Assembly (NCBI GenBank): GCA_037367405.1 | Contig: JAZKJV010000684.1 | Location: 930,001-994,000 of the forward strand | Direction of reading: 5' to 3' | DNA: 64,000 nt | DNA from: Ottelia alismoides | Taxonomy: Eukaryota > Streptophyta > Magnoliopsida > Alismatales > Hydrocharitaceae | In this document: in pieces, positions 38,390 through 49,990 of the stretch | Position numbering within the stretch: position 1 is the stretch's first letter | Layout: each line of letters opens with the position of its first letter | The notes under the pieces: model-generated | The model's database searches: none | Seen by the model: the letters and a program-made list of their open reading frames with translations, nothing else | Told to the model about the DNA's origin: nothing | Translations under genes and position numbers: made by a program

Positions 38390-41240
38390 AAATATGTGTA
38401 AATATAATAAATTACATTGTGCATACTCTTGTTAATATTGTATAATTAACACATTTTTTTCCAAAATAAAAGAATAAATATGAAAAGAAAAAGAGAAGAA
38501 GGATGTAATTATGTAATAAGTACAGATTGACCCAAACCTCGAGAGAAGGTCACTTATTGACATGATCAACAAGGAAGAAAGTAGGGGGAGATATGGTCTT
38601 TGTATATTCATCACTAGGCATTGTATGTACATATCATTCCTTTATTTTACTCATCACTAAAAATACTTCAAAATAAATTATGTTCATAATAAACTTGTAG
38701 ATAAAATGTTTTATAAAAAATAAAATAGTTGCAACATGATTTGATGTGCATAATACAAATAATACCATTCATAAAAATCCACACAATAAGAACTGAAAAA
38801 TATCAATTTCGACTCTATATGAACTCAAATTCTTCTAAAATCACCATTATTAGATTATAAATTAAATTATCTTTCAAAAGAGGGTTATTTCATAAATATT
38901 GGGTTTGTGGTGTAAAAGTTGGCTTTCGGGTGCATTGTATACCACATAGAACGTATACAAGTAAATATCTATATTTAATTATTTGAATACATAATTTGTG
39001 CACATTGTATATTAAATACTTCTATATACTCCTACTAATATTATAAAAATAAAATTAAAACCATTAAACACAAAAAAAATAAAATAAAAATTTCATTGTA
39101 TACCAGACACACTTGTATAAATTGTATATAATGACTATTTAGTTAACTCCTTTATTTAATTCTTAAAAATAAAAATTCTTTTATACTCTTAAATCTATTC
39201 TGTAAATATATAAAATATAAAATAAAGGGTATAATGTAAAAATAATAAATAAAAATAAAAGAATAAAATATAAATGTATACTATACATGTACATAATACA
39301 CTATATTATAAATATTGCATATATGAATTCACAAAAAATTTAAAATCATAGAAAACTAGCTTGAAAATAATAAATATTTTTCATTTTTATCATTTTTTAA
39401 AGTTGTTTACTATTTTTTATTAAATATTCTTTGAACTAATACAAAGATTTTTCTGATTGGTTGTCCCATGTTTGTTGACTCGGGCAATCTTTCTTCCCAG
39501 TCGGGTCTGACCCAACAAGCTCTCACCATAGTCATTTTCTCACCATTTCCCATACCATCTCCGACCTCCAATTTCCTTGAAAATCCGAACTTCTCGATTC
39601 CTCGACGATCCGAGATCCTCACGGATCTCTAGGCCTTGCTGAATCCTCCTAGGGTTTCCCACATCCAGTCCGTCCTTCTAGACCCTGGAGACACCCTATA
39701 AATTCGTAGCTCCACCTCCGTTGCCAAGAAGCTCGTCCCTCGCGCCTCCTATCCTCAACTCGCATCTTTAGGATCGTGATAGGGTTCTAAAGGAGCTCTT
39801 GGAAGCTTGATTTGGTGTCGGATTGGACGTTGCTCATCTCGTGGATGGAGCTCCACCGCAGCAAGCCTCCCAGGTCGTTCGCCAATAGGCTGAGGCTATA
39901 ACCCCACCTCCGCCTATGCCTCCACCTCCATGAGCATCTGTCGTGTGCCCCCTACAAGGTATATTTCACTCATGACCTTGCCGTTTATCTTATTTTGATT
40001 TAGTATATTAATTGTAATAAATAATTAAATTTTTTTGCATCCAGTATCCTATTTTTTCTTTATTTGCACTTTAGTTCAGCTGAGTCTCAGTCACGTGTAG
40101 CTTCACGTGCTTTACTGGTGTATTTGCATACTTTACCTCATGCTTTGAAATGGTTATTGAATGAATTAAATGTTCTGAGTGATTGCGTTTATGCCCCTGT
40201 GTATGCCGAGACACATGTAGCATGTGGTTTGCTCGGACATTTTATATTGCAGCCCTTATAGTTTCATTATTTGTTATCCAATAGGCCCCTGAACTTTAAA
40301 TATTTGCATATTGGTCCCTCGTGCATTATTTTTATTATGGTATTTTATTAAGTGCAATAAAGCGCTAATTAACTTTATAAATTGCTTAAAAGTTACTTGT
40401 AGCTCATGCTTACATGTTTTATTTATGGTAATCTTTGCTTGTTAATTTACCTCTAATTTCTATTATTGAAACTTCAAAAATAATAGAAAAGCCCCTATTT
40501 GTCATAGAAATTCATGAAAATTCGAGAAATTCTATAAAAATTTCTTTGTTGTCTTTTATCATACATTTAGCTCCTATGTAATTTTTGCTCAAAATACTTT
40601 AGAAAAACCTAAAAATTTGCAAAATACTAAAAAACTTGTAAAAGTCATATAAAATCAAGAAAATTCCAAAAATTACATTTTCAATTCCTATTTGTAGATA
40701 TTTCCTCGTAGTTTTCAATAAAAATCATTTCTAGAAGTTTTGAGCATTTTATCTATTTTTAAATTAAAAAATACTTCTAACTATGCATTGTTACACTGTT
40801 TTATTCCTTGCCGATTTTTAGAAAATTACAAAATACTTAAAAATACCACAAAAATATTTATAAAATATAGAAAAATAAACATATTTTAACTTTATTTTTC
40901 TGAGCATTTTGATAGATTTGAAAAATCCAAAAATACTGCTTGCGCATATTTGTCATTATTGTTCTTATCTTCCCTTATTGGAATAATTAAAATTTTGCAA
41001 AATTAAAAATCACTAAAAATACAATAAAAATCTTTTGATTTTCGAATCACCTACTTAATTTTAATTATGCTCCTTGAGTTTGACCTTGGTCGCTATACCA
41101 GGTTAATAAAAGTAGCAAAACCACTTATTTTCATTGCTTGATTTATTAGTAATTTAAATAATTTTCTCGTTGATCGCGAATCTATTTTGAGTCACAACGA
41201 CAATCAATTAATCAACTTAACTCGAATTGGATTTTGCCCT
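38390..41240 (+). repeat. Plus-strand gypsy LTR-like block, second copy
   Basis: Homologous in layout to 33270-36960: AT-rich start, promoter/leader-like part (39450-39960), 'aggcccctgaactttaa/ggtccctcgtgc' at 40283-40325, A-rich tail to 41040, and a terminal 200 bases with 'tgagtttgaccttgg'. It ends close to the MULE relic. The 65-codon frame at 40064-40261 is not convincing. Confidence 0.5.
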
Positions 41241-41264
41241 CATCATTGTACCACATGCGTGGGC

Positions 41265-41880
41265 TCAGTAGTAACCTCAAAATCTGCCCGCCAACAACAT
41301 CCTAAGGGACTCCCTTGCTAATCGGGCCTCTAGTGTACAATGGGTGCTATGCGGAAAAAATGTTCCCATGCTCACAACTATAGTAAGACAAGAGGGTCAC
41401 AAATCTCTATTGCTTCTACTTTGGATGCGATGCACAACTGCCTGTAAAGGAAAGCCATGCAAGCATACCCCCCAAGAAAATTGTCTGCATACCTCCATGT
41501 CTTTGAGCATGTGAAGGTAAATCAGAGATACCTCATTTTTCGACTTGTCTGGAGAAACAACCCCTCCAGAGAGCTGTAGTATGTATACACGAGTGTGATG
41601 TAGAATGGTCTCCTCGTCGGTATACTCTGAAAGGACAGAGAAGTGCTCTATAAAGCCATGCCATATAGATACGTGCACCATCGATGTTAGGCTTCTCTGA
41701 GAAGCCTCTCGCAAAGTTCTAGTAGCTAGGTGATGATCTATATCCAATCATAGAAAGTCCATCGATCTTCAGTCCAAATATATAAGCAACGTCATGTAAA
41801 GTGATTATCATCTCATCACGAATATCTATCTCATTGTGAAACTGCTTTGATTTGGGTCGACCCTTGGATCGCATTCTTGT
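41265..41880 (-). pseudogene. Plant mobile domain (PMD, MAIN-like) relic
   Basis: On the minus strand, EMIITLHDVAYIFGLKIDG (41835-41775) matches the start of the plant mobile domain (D-G-E-M-T-I-T-L-Q-D-V-A-x-L-F-G-L-P-I-D-G). A 116-codon frame at 41747-41397 follows, with RVYILQLSGGVVSPDKSKN and later FSWGVCLHG, as in 'R-A-Y-I-L-x-L-I-G-x-x-L-F-P-D-K-S'. Stops near 41390 and 41345 and frame changes break it. PMDs are found in plant proteins and are often captured by MULE or gypsy elements; here it lies just downstream of a MULE SWIM finger on the same strand. Confidence 0.85.
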
Positions 41881-42130
41881 TGGATCTAGAATTATTTTTC
41901 TCTGTTGTGAATTTTGACCATGTTTTCTATCATCAATGGGGTGGAAGACACCTTCATGGATGCGAAGTTGGCATTGTCATGTGTACCGTGGGCCATGTAT
42001 TCATCCACATCAATATTTAGATGTGCTAAAACAATGCATGCATGGGAGCACATGATTCTATGAACTTGCCACTTCTGGTAAGTACAAGAAAAAGTCACTG
42101 ATTAGAACTGAATGTTTTCTTGTGCCCTTT
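41881..42130 (-). pseudogene. MULE transposase SWIM zinc finger and C-terminal tail
   Basis: A 68-codon frame begins FSCTYQKWQVHRIMCSHACIV, matching the SWIM pattern C-x-C-x(n)-W-Q-x-x-x-I-P-C-S-H-x-x-A of mudrA-type transposases (first C-x-C changed to C-x-Y). It goes on to AHLNIDVDEYM. After a frameshift, the tail reads LDPTRMRSKGRPKSKQFHNEID, split here as LDPTRMRSKG and RPKSKQFHNEID, like the R-G-R-P-K tail of MULE transposases. Confidence 0.8.
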
Positions 42131-42159
42131 AGGCCAAACTGTGCCATCCGTTGCCCCCA

Positions 42160-42951
42160 TGATCACCTCATATAAATGTTAAAAGAGCACCCCTGATTTG
42201 AGTGATTCGGTGACTATTACTCCTATCAACGTCTCTATTTCCTTTGTCTTGGCATCCCATATCCTCGTATGACTCACCATGTACCGTATCCATCAGAAAT
42301 AGATTACTACAAGTATGAACCTTTACTTGATTTATCGGAAATTTACGTGTCATAAAGTTGCAATCAAGTTGATGCTAATTTTGGTTTGCTACACGATGCA
42401 AGCATGTACGTGGTGCATCGAATTTGGATATCACAAAGAGGCAATCAAAGTGGGCGGCAATGTCCACGCAACTGCCACAAGCATCCCTTGCTTCGCTCGC
42501 TACAAAAAAACCCATACATGACAATATGATTCATGCACCTTAAAATTTAGCAGTGGTTAGTGTGAAACAATTTAACTGAATAAATCAAGCATTCTTTCAA
42601 TTTCAAGGTCATTCCTTTCCTTAACTCATATGAAATCAGTCCATCCTGAATATCCATTACATCATCATCATTTCTGATGTAACCATCACTGCCACATGTG
42701 TTATAGAAAGGAATGTTAGATTCAACACACACCATTTGTTCGTCATCGTTCGACAATTCACCATCATCATTTTCCAATTCATAGTCAGTGTTCTGCAGTG
42801 TATCCTTCATCATACGATCAATCTCGAGATCGTGGTCCTCACCTATAGTGGAGACGAGGTCATTTGGGCTAGGTCCCAAAGATTGAGAAAAATATACTGA
42901 TGTAGCCATCTTTGTAGGAGTTGGAAATACATGAAGAGGTTCGTGAGCCAT
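42160..42951 (-). pseudogene. MULE transposase N-terminal DNA-binding part, relic
   Basis: A 134-codon open frame (42951-42547), rich in Asp/Glu, ends with LRKGMTLKLKECLIYSVKLF, like the start of the MuDR DNA-binding domain. Beyond it, in shifted frames, are GCLWQLRG, SKFDAPRTCLH and HQLDCNFMTRKF (42470-42330), then RIWDAKTKEIETLIG (42270-42225), matching the 'C-x-W-x-L-R ... H-T-C ... W-x-A-K-x-K-A-I-E' series of MULEs. The DDE catalytic domain that should follow is absent; the SWIM finger comes within about 100 bases. Confidence 0.72.
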
Positions 42952-43760
42952 GTCAGAAGTGAGTCATGGCACACTGGGTGTATGAGACACGGAATGTGTT
43001 CTTGGAACTGTAGCCGCAGATTGGTTTATCAATGTATGATCTCATATGCATACAAGGTAAGTAAACAGATTCGTCGGAATGAGCCTCCCATCATCTTAGC
43101 ATACTTCAAAATATCGTCACCATAACCATCATACTCAACATCAACAAAAATGCAGTTCTCCAACATCATGTGAAATACATGAAGTTATGTACCATTGATC
43201 ATGTCGACACGAAATGATGTTGCAATCATCTCAATCAATACTTTAAAGGTCAAACCCATCCCAATTCTTATGGATTTCACCCAACCTCCCTTATGTCTGG
43301 CTTTTTTGCCATTCCTAACTACATTCTCAACAACATGGCACAAGCACATTACTTACATGGCTTCGATCCCTCTTAAAAAAGGAGAACGATTAACATTACA
43401 TACGGAGAATACACTACTTCAAATACACCACATGTAACAATAGACACTAGCATATGACACACACATAATAAAAATAAAAAACTTACAATTGCAGACAAAT
43501 ATGAATATAGTATACTCAGAGTATAGGAAGACGACAATCCAATGGATGATGAGCCTCCCACGAGAGTGACCGCAATAAAGGACGACGATTGAGGAGAGGG
43601 TTGGAAAGACGGAGGCTGCGCTTTCGGTCAACGACTCTGAGGAGGTGGAGGAGCAAGAGCATGAGTAGGAGCATTCACGACTCTCGATGAGTTCTGTTCG
43701 CGTGGTGTAAAGGAAGGTCGCGGTTGGAGCTATATTCAAGCGTTAATCGTGACTTCAAAT
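42952..43760 (-). mobile_element. MULE 5' region
   Basis: On the minus strand, 43340-43060 can be read as KSIRIGMGLTFKVLIEMIA...MLENCIFVDVEYDGYGDDILKYAKMMGGS in pieces, consistent with the N-terminal leader of PMD-type MULE proteins but not diagnostic. A 106-codon frame at 43739-43419 is Ser/Cys-rich, then hydrophobic, and is unassigned. A short inverted pair (aatcgtgacttcaaat near 43745; tttaaatcacgattt near 43790) could be part of a terminal repeat. Confidence 0.4.
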
Positions 43761-43990
43761 GATGACTTCCCTTCATACGAGCAGTGACTTTAAATCACGA
43801 TTTCCTAACAAAAGAACCGTGTGCTGAAGCCATGACTTTCTCATCGTACCTAACAAAATATATGTTGGTCTAAAATCACGTGAAATAACTTTATTCCAAA
43901 TGAGAGAATAATTTTCCTCACTAAACCATCGCTTGAAAACTGAAGTGAAAGCAAAGAAAGCCGCGGCCATTACAAACACCCAAAAATCAA

Positions 43991-44570
43991 ATGGCCTTCA
44001 CCTCCGCGAGGTCCGCCGTCCGCTCCGCAGCGTTCCGCAGCGCCGCCAAGAGGCTTGCAGCCGACGTCAAAGCCACCCGCCGCCCTTCCCCCGGCCACGC
44101 TCGCCTCCCTGCCGCACCACGACTCCTAAGGTAGACTCCAGAAATAGTCCACAACTTAGTTATCTGTTGATTGCAGCAAAATGAGAGATGTTCCGTCCCA
44201 TTCCGCTGCTCATTTCGCCCTTGCGAAAACAGGTCGCCCGTGGAGTTGAGCTGCTGTCCGGAGACGCTCGTCCCGATGCACAGCGCCACGGCCTCTGCCC
44301 TCATGACCTCCATGCTGTCCATCTCGCTCCGCGGCTATGGCCGAATCTCCGAAGGTACCGCTGCCGTTCCCCCTCCGCCTCATTGTCAGTCTCTCTCGAC
44401 TTCTGTTCTGCATCTGTTCTGATTGCGTGATTTTGGATGTATCCGATTGTGTTGTTGTTGTTGCCCTTGCTCAATTTCCTTGTGCGGAATTATCCGTGCA
44501 ATACCCTATGTTACTTTTTTGTGCCTGTTTAGGATGGGTGCGATCCAATTATTGGAATGGAACGGCATGA
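43991..44570 (+). CDS. NFD6: NFD6-like small organelle-targeted protein (three exons)
   Basis: The model is exon 1 43991-44130, intron 44131-44232, exon 2 44233-44354, intron 44355-44532, exon 3 44533-44570; both introns are GT-AG and phases join exactly to give 99 residues. Residues 1-46 ([20 protein letters not shown] and on) are Arg/Ala/Ser-rich with no acidic residue before the Asp near residue 26, a typical mitochondrial or plastid presequence. Exon 2 encodes [20 protein letters not shown] then [12 protein letters not shown] and RGYG, which I recognise as the conserved core of the NUCLEAR FUSION DEFECTIVE 6 family (Arabidopsis NFD6 is needed for polar nuclear fusion and is organelle-targeted). 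The last exon ([13 protein letters not shown]) differs from the Y-G-W-T-P-E-type tail I recall and may be one splice form; reading through the second donor gives an alternative end at about 44422. It is flanked by a MULE relic upstream and a hAT-like element downstream. No clear TATA box was seen. Confidence 0.85.
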
Positions 44571-44812
44571 CTCTGTGGGTGGAGATGAAATTTTTCTCGG
44601 TGGGCAGTAGCAGTGGTAACTCAGCTGTAAGATGATTGCACTATTATGCAAGAGCACTGCGAGTTTTTTCATTCATCATCCACAAAGAGAGCATGTGTAG
44701 GGATATTGTGAAAATGCCTGGCAAATAACCATTAACTAAACCTGTTACACCTTAACTAGTGCGTTATATGGGCTCACTGTCTTCTCACAGATCTGTTTTG
44801 GATCCTACTCGG
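44571..44812 (+). other. 3' flank of the NFD6-like gene
   Basis: Sequence between the stop codon and the hAT-like left end, presumably 3' UTR and terminator. No canonical poly(A) signal close to the stop was identified with confidence. Confidence 0.4.
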
Positions 44813-45176
44813 TAGGGGTGTCCATGAGATGGGCACCCTACCCATTTGATTGTGACCTGCCACGACCGGTTGTTATCGGGTCATGGGTCAACCCACCATG
44901 TTCCAACGGGTATCTTTGTAACGGGTACCCACTTAATGCCAAGGTAAATGCTTATTTAATAGATACGTATCAATAAAATCAAAATAGTTAATTATATTTT
45001 TTTTCGTAAACTCCATTTATCAAATTTGAAACTCACGATATGTCATTGTTGTCACTCCTTCATGGATCTGATTTGTTCAGATGTTAGATTGGTCACTTAT
45101 TTGACTCAATTTTGTCACTTAATATTAAAATAAAATTATCGATTCTATGATAAAAATATTTATATTCGTGGACATG

Positions 45177-45290
45177 TGGACTTGAATGAACATTGTCGAT
45201 ATAGGGTATGCTCTCTGAATAAAGAGAAACATTTGGACTTGAATGAACATTGTCGAGGTAGGGTATGTTCTCTGAATAAAGAGAGACACT
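45177..45290. repeat. Tandem repeat, 2 x 57 bp
   Basis: Units 45177-45233 and 45234-45290 (tggacttgaatgaacattgt...aaagaga(a/g)acact) differ at only a few positions. The short frames on both strands here are by-products of the repeat. Confidence 0.9.
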
Positions 45291-45650
45291 GCCAATGGAA
45301 AGGCAACATATATAAACATGCAAACGTATGCAAATATGTATATCTGTACGACTGTATCTACATATTCATAATGATAATATCGGGATATGATAATGTAAAT
45401 AGTATTGAATGCATTCGAATAGGAATATTAAATAGGTAAATAATTAATTAATGAGGAGCGGATAATGTATACCATATGTATATATAAAATTGGAAGGAAT
45501 GCAATTGGATACAGATCCAACAATGCCACATTCATGTAGGTTCATTCTTATAATGAATCAAATAAGGATAAATGAGATATGAATATATAACCAAACAACA
45601 TCATGGCAAGTGACATATAATATATTTCTATTCGTATATGATTACATTGA

Positions 45651-45760
45651 TTATCACCACGTTTGGTTGTCGGGATGTATATATACATGTTCGATACAAT
45701 TTGTATTCAATTGTATTCATTATCATCACGTTTGGATGCCATGATGTATATATATATATC
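45651..45760. repeat. Short direct repeat, offset 69 bp
   Basis: ttatcaccacgtttgg at 45651 and ttatcatcacgtttgg at 45720, each followed by a gatgtatatata run. Confidence 0.7.
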
Positions 45761-45874
45761 ATTATCATCAATTTCACAGCATCTATAGTGTTAGAGTGTA
45801 GTACACTATCCCTCAACAACTGTCTTCTATGCATCGATCTTCTTGAAAGGTATCAGTGCAACAATACCTATTTC

Positions 45875-46720
45875 ATCTAGACCTTGGAGATGGATCATAT
45901 TTTGCCTTATGGACGGATAATTGGACATGCGAGGGCACACTTTCGGCAGACTTCCGTGCCTTTTTGCCTTATATGCAAACTGTAAGGTTCGTGTAAAGGA
46001 TTGTTGGGTTGAAGGTTCCTAGATGCCCTCTTTCGTGGCAAACTTCTCAGATCATCGTTTAGAGGAATTCCTTCAATTTCTGGATGTTTTAGGAAGAATG
46101 GAGGGTCTGTTGGTTGGCAGGGATCATTGGGTTGGAAAGAGAATAAGCTTATGGTCAAATGGGCCTACAAAGCAATAGCCAAAACACCAACGCCAGTGCC
46201 AACCATCTTAGTTCATGATTGCAATTTCATTTGGGACTTAAAGTGCCGAGTAGAATAGGTAGTTTTATGTGGATGTCGAGACGTAAGCATATTTTGACAA
46301 GAGACCACCGCTTAAGAATCTTTGCTGGGGTTTCTAATATGTGCCTATTCCGTGCCATGAATATAGAGTCGGTTGAACATCTCTTTTTTCAGTGTGAGAA
46401 GACCTCTAAAGTTTGGGAGGAGTTTGAGTTGGACTGGTTAAATCGTCAAAGCATGGGCCTTTTCTGGGATTCTTCTGTTGCGACAAAGAACAAATCAAGA
46501 AATGTGCTTTCACTTTCGGTCACAATCATTTGAGCTGGGCAATCTGGTTAGCTAGAAATGGTGCACTCTTTACATCTCAATGTTTTTATTCTGAAAATAT
46601 AACCTACCATTCTAAGTCTCCAATTGAGTCTTGACTTTTGTAAGTGTTCTTGTAACTACTTTTTTATAATATATTTTCGGGGAGAACACCTTAGCGTGTT
46701 TCCCTCTTTTTGATCTCAAT
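45875..46720 (+). pseudogene. LINE retrotransposon ORF2 C-terminus (zf-RVT) relic
   Basis: It begins with GDGSYFALWTDNW (about 45888-45927; compare 'G-x-G-x-x-x-x-F-W-x-D-x-W' of plant LINEs), then, in changing frames, ENKLMVKWAYKAIA. A 104-codon frame (46219-46533) follows, with LKVPSRIGSFMWMSRRKHIL then C-x(7)-E-S-V-E-H-L-F-F-Q-C, the zf-RVT zinc-binding pattern. AIWLARNGALF and FYSE follow at 46545-46600, as in the LINE at 51990-52060. The 3' end lies near 46720 (ggggagaacaccttagcgtgtttcccctt-like). The endonuclease and reverse transcriptase parts are absent. Confidence 0.82.
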
Positions 46721-47814
46721 ACACACACATATTGATTCAGACCATATCTGATTCATTATCATGTACGTTAATTCAAATTTTGACATCCATAATATTTCCA
46801 TTTCAAAATGGATACATATACAAATACATATGTCATCGTTTGTGAACCATCTACTGCATGTAAATTTAATCTATACAAAGTTGATTCTATTATTTTTTAT
46901 TTCTGATTTGTATACATCTCATATTTGTATGTGTCTTTAACGATTTATCAATGCATTTTCCATATTCATCAACATATGTATTCGCATCAATATTTGTATT
47001 TTAAAATAGATAAGAATGATGTAACATATATATTGGTATTTGTATATGACCATTTGCATTTTTGTGAATCAATTAGTAGTGGAAGCCATAGAAGGCCATA
47101 TCGATATCGTATCAGTCCGTCCATTGAAGGATATATCGCTGATATTTTGACGATATCTGTGGAAATGCTGGAAATCACTCAAAAATGATATTTTTTGCCG
47201 TTTTTTTTTCCAGAAATTAAGATCATCCAAGATATTAAAACAACAAATAATCGACAAATACACACTTATATCACACATATCGATCATTTATACTCCATAT
47301 ATCGTACATACCAGTCATTTCGAACATATCGATGCTAATGTTGATTCTGACTTATAGATTTTGGAAATGGAGTTCGTCCAAGTTCTTAAAACACTAATAA
47401 GTTACAAATATACTCTTAGATCACACGTATCGATCATCTATGATCCTTATATTGCATATATCTATCATATTGAGCACATCATTGTTAATGTTGATTGTTG
47501 ACTTATAGATATTAGAAATGGAGTTCATCCAAGACTTATATTGCATCACATATTATGTATAAACAACATTTTTGAGCTATTTTTGGAACCAAACAAATAC
47601 AAAGCATAATAGCATTTTAAAAGCGATATAATTCATAATCTTATTTTTCGAAAGGGGGAAGAATATGAATTAAAATCGATTGGACACCTCCAAGGTGAAG
47701 AACCATTGTATGCACCCCTTGTCACACCATACCTTACCAGACGGGGGTCTCGATGCCTGGTCAGCGAGCCTAGGGGGGCTAGTGGCTGCCCCTGACGATG
47801 AATTGCTAAATGCA

Positions 47815-49990
47815 TGTATTAATATGTATCCGTTGTAGCATGAGTACTTAACATGTCATACGAAACTGAATGAAAAATCTCCGCAAGGAGGATTCATCTT
47901 AAATTTATATCCTGGGAAGTTCAGGGTCGAACATGAGGACACGAGGCATAATACGACTATTCGGGTATTTAAATATCTAGGCTAAGCGAGTGATAATTCA
48001 TTTAGGTCACAACAAACAATGCACGAAATCAATGCATCACGAAATGAATGCGAAGACAGAATGCAATTTCAAAGCAATTTTATGCATGCTATAGTGAACA
48101 TAACGATATAACAGTAACACATGCAAATATACTCATTAATATGCCCTAAAACGATCATTAAAACCAAATATGTAATTTAATTCTAAGTCCAACTGGGCAC
48201 ATATTCAGAATCTAAGTTTCATTTCATTCATGTGATTAATAGCATGAATAATATATCTAATTAATGAATCAAACAGTGAGCATCAAGACTGAGATTAAAT
48301 AAAGCCATATTAAAGACAATGAAGCAACGATCATAACGAAGCTGAAATCATCTCAATTGGATATACGAAGCTCAAGTTATTCAAGTGTGAGTGCAGGGGC
48401 ATAAATGTGATAAAAACATGCATAAAACAAAGCTCAAGGTTCACAAACAGGCCCAAGGCCCTAAATGTCGGTTTCGGTCACCATTTCGGTGACCGATCGA
48501 AACAGAATTTCGGTGGAATTTCGGTCGAAATTCGACCGAAATTTCGATCATTTTTTGTACTAGGGCCCTCATATTTCGATCATTTCGGCCATTTCGGTTG
48601 AATTTCAATTTCGACAGGATATTGATATTCAACAGAAATTCGACCAAATCTCGCTGAAATTTGAGACCATGCAAAATAATAATTATGGAAAATCGGCTGA
48701 AGAAATTATGGAATACCCCCTCCGCAGGGATATTTTTGTGAATAATGAATGCCAGCAGAGCTTGGCTGCAAATAACCCTCCTCGCACGTGCCCAACATGC
48801 GCAGATAGGCTCGGATTGAGGTCTCGATCGGTCACAGGTGCGGGAACCACATGGAGATTATCTCGTGCTTCGGTTGTTGGCTCGGTTCCACCGAACCTCT
48901 TGGGCTGGTGCCAAATTTGGGGATAAATCTGGACCGTCCTATCAATTAATCGTACGGTGTCTGCTTTGAGAAGCTCTGCTGCCCTCCGCCTTGCACATGG
49001 CGGCGTTGGTTAGACTCCGGTGAACACCAGAAAGCTCCTTCAAGCTCCTCCTTGAATGTTGAAGATCAAATATTATTCCCAGGAAGCTCGCGAAGGTCCA
49101 TGAAGTCACATGGATACCCAACTATGGCGGAATGGTTGGATCTTGTCTCCTTCATCGGCACAAAAATTCTAGAACGGGGCCATTTCGAGGATTCCGATCA
49201 TTGAAGAAGGAATACCTGCAATGCTAGAAGATAGCGAATGTCTGAAGTGCGAGTGATGTGGAAATGCATGGAGGGCGTCGAAACGGAGAAGGCGATGCCC
49301 TTGAGTGAGTTCTTCTCCAGCTCTGCCGGAGAAGAAAGCTTGGGGTGTTGAGGTTATGGAGGAAGGTAGATGGTGATTGAAACCTCCAGCGAAGATCGAA
49401 GACCTTCGGTGTAGATCCTAATCGGATCAATTTGGAATTTGGGCTAACAAACTACTCGAATAAAATCAGGAAAACAAAGTAAAGAAAAACTAAAACACGA
49501 GTCTTAAAGATGACGCAGATGAAGGAGATGCCTGTGGTAGAGATCTTAGGAGATCTTCTGGGTCTTCGCTTGATGGGGACGGCATGCCTCGAAGCTCGGA
49601 CGACAAAGGAAAGACTGTGACATGGCTCTTCTACCAAGGGTCAGCACCAAAGACTACTCGCTATCGTCGCTCTCCATAGTCTTCTCGCTCCTGTCACGAG
49701 GAGGAGTTGAAGGCTAGGTTGAGCCTCGCACAAGGGTGGACGACCGGCCAAAGTTGCCGGGATGAGGTTATTTGAAGGTGAACGCAGGAGCGGTGATAGA
49801 CGACCTGGTTGGATATGATCCTGGATCCGACGACTATCAAGTGAAGGCAGGTGGCATAGCAGGAACGAGCCACGTGACACAATCTGAAGGTGCCACGTGG
49901 CCCGATCAAAATTGAAGAAAAGGAATACATCAGAATAAAAAAAGAATTAGTTAGAGGGAGAATTGGAAAAGGCCCCTGGCGAGCATATGT
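47815..49990 (-). repeat. Gypsy LTR fragment related to LTR copies 1 and 2
   Basis: 'atatcctgggaagttcagggtcgaac' near 47910 corresponds to 'attttacttgggaaagccctaggtcgaac' near 20955, with further matches in order (gagattaaataaagcc / cagagattaagcatgcc; ggctcggattgagg / ggctcggatggcg). The right part (49870-49960, gccacgtggcccgatcaaaa) matches 55730-55800. No PBS or paired LTR lies nearby. A fold-back sequence interrupts it at 48465-48665. Small frames on both strands at 48669-49930 show no domain. Confidence 0.5.
48465..48665. repeat. Fold-back (MITE-like) insertion with cggtttcggt / accgaaattt motifs
   Basis: About 200 bp made of repeated and inverted versions of 'atttcggt' and 'cgaaattt' (cggtttcggtcaccatttcg at 48471; ttcggtcgaaattcgaccga at 48520). 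Looser relatives occur at 54165-54320, 54950-55110 and 55555-55665. Confidence 0.5.

Noticed and set aside
44131..44176. Short first intron of the NFD6-like gene ending at the AG at 44176
   Set aside because: 46 bp is too short for a plant intron and the reading phase does not restore the conserved core cleanly; the AG at 44231-44232 fits both length and phase.
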